From: Lachnospiraceae bacterium UBA7050
GTDB lineage: Bacteria; Bacillota; Clostridia; Lachnospirales; Lachnospiraceae
DNA length: 64,000 nt
NCBI GenBank assembly: GCA_002493905.1
Contig: DLAJ01000017.1
Location: 62,001 to 126,000 of the forward strand
Direction: 5' to 3'
Made by a program: the position numbers and the translations under genes. The notes below the pieces were generated by a model, which saw only the letters and a program-made list of their open reading frames with translations, had not been told where the DNA came from and made no database searches. Positions 62,656-64,000 of the stretch are shown here, in pieces (position 1 is the stretch's first letter; every line of letters starts with the position of its first letter).

Positions 62656-63285
62656 ATGGAAACAATCGTTACGATCGGAAGACAGTATGGCTCTTACGGG
62701 CATGAGATCGGCAGAGAGCTGGCAGAACATTACGGCATTGCGTATTATGATAAGGAATTGCTGACACGCGCGGCGAAGGAAAGCGGTTTTTGCGAAGAAA
62801 TGATTAAAAGCAACGACGAGCGTCCTACCAATTCATTTCTATATAATCTGGTAATGGATACCTATTCGTTCGGTTATAATGCATCTTCCTTTGTGGACAT
62901 GCCAATCAGCCAGAAGGTGTTTCTTGCGCAGTTTGACACAATTAAAAAGATTGCGAATGAAGGCCCTTGTGTCATTGTTGGAAGATGTGCCGACTATGCG
63001 CTTGCAGATTACAAAAACTGTGTTCATGTCTTTATCAGTGCAGATGAGGATTTCAAATTAAAAAATATTATGGAAAGCCATCAGATCAGCGCTGCGAAAG
63101 CAAAGGACATGATGATCAAGAAGGATAAACAGCGTCAGAGCTATTATAATTATTATTCTTCTAAAAAATGGGGCAGGGCGGACAGCTACGATCTGACATT
63201 TAACAGCGCAAAGCTTGGAGTGAAGGGGTCCGTAGAGCTGTTGATCCGCTATATTGAAGAATTTGAAAAACTGAATAAACAATAA
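62656..63285 (+). CDS. Cytidylate kinase-like family protein
   Basis: P-loop nucleoside-monophosphate-kinase-like protein. 209 residues: ITIGRQYGSYGHEIGRELAE start, which replaces the usual GxxGSGKS loop, YYDKELL near 34-40, VIVGRCADYAL near 104-114, KKDKQRQSYYNYYSSKKWG near 155-173 (LID-like). Real Cmk is a different branch; this family (cytidylate kinase-like 2) is of unknown substrate. GAGGTGTG precedes the ATG. Confidence 0.9.
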   Translation: METIVTIGRQYGSYGHEIGRELAEHYGIAYYDKELLTRAAKESGFCEEMIKSNDERPTNSFLYNLVMDTYSFGYNASSFVDMPISQKVFLAQFDTIKKIANEGPCVIVGRCADYALADYKNCVHVFISADEDFKLKNIMESHQISAAKAKDMMIKKDKQRQSYYNYYSSKKWGRADSYDLTFNSAKLGVKGSVELLIRYIEEFEKLNKQ

Positions 63286-63314
63286 CAGATCACGAAATGG
63301 AGTGTACATAAAGA

Positions 63315-64000
63315 ATGAAAAGAACAAAAGCAGGAACTCCGAAAGCGGTCAGCTTTTTGAAGAGAAATACAAAGCGTCTGATTGCATTGCTCTGCTGTAT
63401 CTGTATGCTTTCAACCGGAAATATGCAGGCGGAAGCAAAAAATGCAGGCACAGCGTTCAGTATCGGTATTGACGTATCAAGATGGCAGGGCGATATTAAC
63501 TGGGCGGCAGTTGCAGCGAGCGGTGTCCAGTATGCATTTGTCAGGGTAGGATCAGTAAAATATGGCCTGGATGCAAAATTTGACCAGAATATGAGACAGG
63601 CAGCTGCAAACGGGGTTAAAACGGGCGTCTATATTTATTCCTATGCGACAACACCGCAGGAGGCAGCCGCAGAGGCAATCTTTGTACTGCAGGCAATCTC
63701 GAATTACACGGTTAATATGCCGGTAGCGATCGACATTGAAGATTCCATACAGCGCACGCTTTCTCCAGCGCAGATTGCGGAGATTGCAAATACTTTCTGC
63801 GCAGTGATTGAGAACGCAGGCTATTATCCGATTGTTTATGGAAGCAAATACTGGTATCAGAACTATATCGGGCCGATTGCGTATGACAAATGGGTCGCGC
63901 AGTATCATACAAATTGTGATATTGAAGATGCGGCTTTCTGGCAGGCGTCCAGCACAGGCTCCATACCTGGAATCAGTGGAAATGTTGATATTAATTATCA
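63315..64000 (+). CDS. Glycoside hydrolase family 25 lysozyme, 5' part
   Basis: Secreted muramidase, cut by the window end; 228 residues visible. Signal peptide about 1-40 (basic start, LIALLCCICMLSTG, cleavage near MQAEA), then a GH25 domain starting GIDVSRWQGDINW near 52 with the catalytic-site Asp, YAFVRVG near 75, GVYIYSYATTP near 103 and VAIDIED near 136 where the acid/base Glu sits. Likely role in wall turnover or lysis. The C terminus, possible wall-binding domains included, is outside. Confidence 0.93.
   Translation, partial: MKRTKAGTPKAVSFLKRNTKRLIALLCCICMLSTGNMQAEAKNAGTAFSIGIDVSRWQGDINWAAVAASGVQYAFVRVGSVKYGLDAKFDQNMRQAAANGVKTGVYIYSYATTPQEAAAEAIFVLQAISNYTVNMPVAIDIEDSIQRTLSPAQIAEIANTFCAVIENAGYYPIVYGSKYWYQNYIGPIAYDKWVAQYHTNCDIEDAAFWQASSTGSIPGISGNVDINY

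Noticed and set aside
1..64000. tRNA, rRNA or known riboswitch
   Set aside because: No cloverleaf, rRNA block or riboswitch consensus was recognised in the gaps; a covariance search was not possible.

Overview
The window reads as a chromosomal segment of a low-to-mid GC, spore-forming anaerobic Clostridia member, most likely Lachnospiraceae. Reasons: strong AAGGAGG-type ribosome binding sites, TTG and GTG starts, the sporulation pair yqfC-yqfD, a complete minCDE set beside mreBCD, one-carbon enzymes typical of acetogenic or related clostridia (formate-tetrahydrofolate ligase, FolD), and an NfnAB-type pair. Assignment to genus is not possible from sequence alone. No rRNA, tRNA, CRISPR array, transposase with terminal repeats or prophage was seen.

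Layout. 1-7601: one-carbon and redox block on the plus strand (3' part of fhs, folD, a zinc-ribbon/TPR/chitobiase-like membrane protein, nfnA-nfnB, a zinc-ribbon membrane protein, rlmH). 7602-15117: an accessory stretch of small single genes (two-frameshift gene remnant, GNAT, endonuclease/phosphatase-like protein, two HAD hydrolases, DUF1801, methyltransferase, Rpn-like nuclease, an HTH regulator with a papain-like-fold domain) with unusual intergenic hairpins. 15198-19849, minus strand: a Bce-type peptide-sensing/detoxification module (ATPase, permease, response regulator, histidine kinase). 20126-23053: GNAT, unknown protein, pyrimidine-nucleoside phosphorylase. 23129-28908: the conserved yqfC-yqfD-phoH-yqfF-ybeY operon, in which the yqfF (PgpH) homologue is short and has a degenerate HD site, followed by a lipid/polysaccharide flippase. 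29019-34550: a DUF1266 lipoprotein bracketed by an imperfect 65-bp direct repeat, a BofC-like membrane protein and two FAD flavoproteins. 34657-37923: proline and folate genes (proB, DUF896, 5-formyl-THF cyclo-ligase, proA). 38145-46819: miaB-mutS-mutL-miaA plus a PLP enzyme. 47019-57669: radC-mreB-mreC-mreD-mrdA-minC-minD-minE-rodA-mgsA-dac, the cell-shape and division-site cluster. 57707-64000: membrane adaptor, sepF, aroB-lspA-rluD, a cytidylate-kinase-like protein and the start of a GH25 lysozyme.

How the genes fit together. Most are plus-strand housekeeping operons with ATGA overlaps (rlmH, yqfD, minE, lspA, rluD). Elongation (MreBCD, PBP2, RodA), septum placement (MinCDE), septum assembly (SepF), carboxypeptidase and lysozyme genes make 47-64 kb a cell-envelope region. 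A striking trait is that intra-operon gaps (mutS-mutL, mutL-miaA, mrdA-minC, minE-rodA) and one upstream gap (aroB) are filled with clusters of perfect hairpins or tandem repeats. The best leads for something undescribed are these hairpin clusters, the pseudoenzyme-like YqfF, the repeat-bracketed DUF1266 insertion and the HTH/papain-like regulator with a palindromic operator over its promoter.
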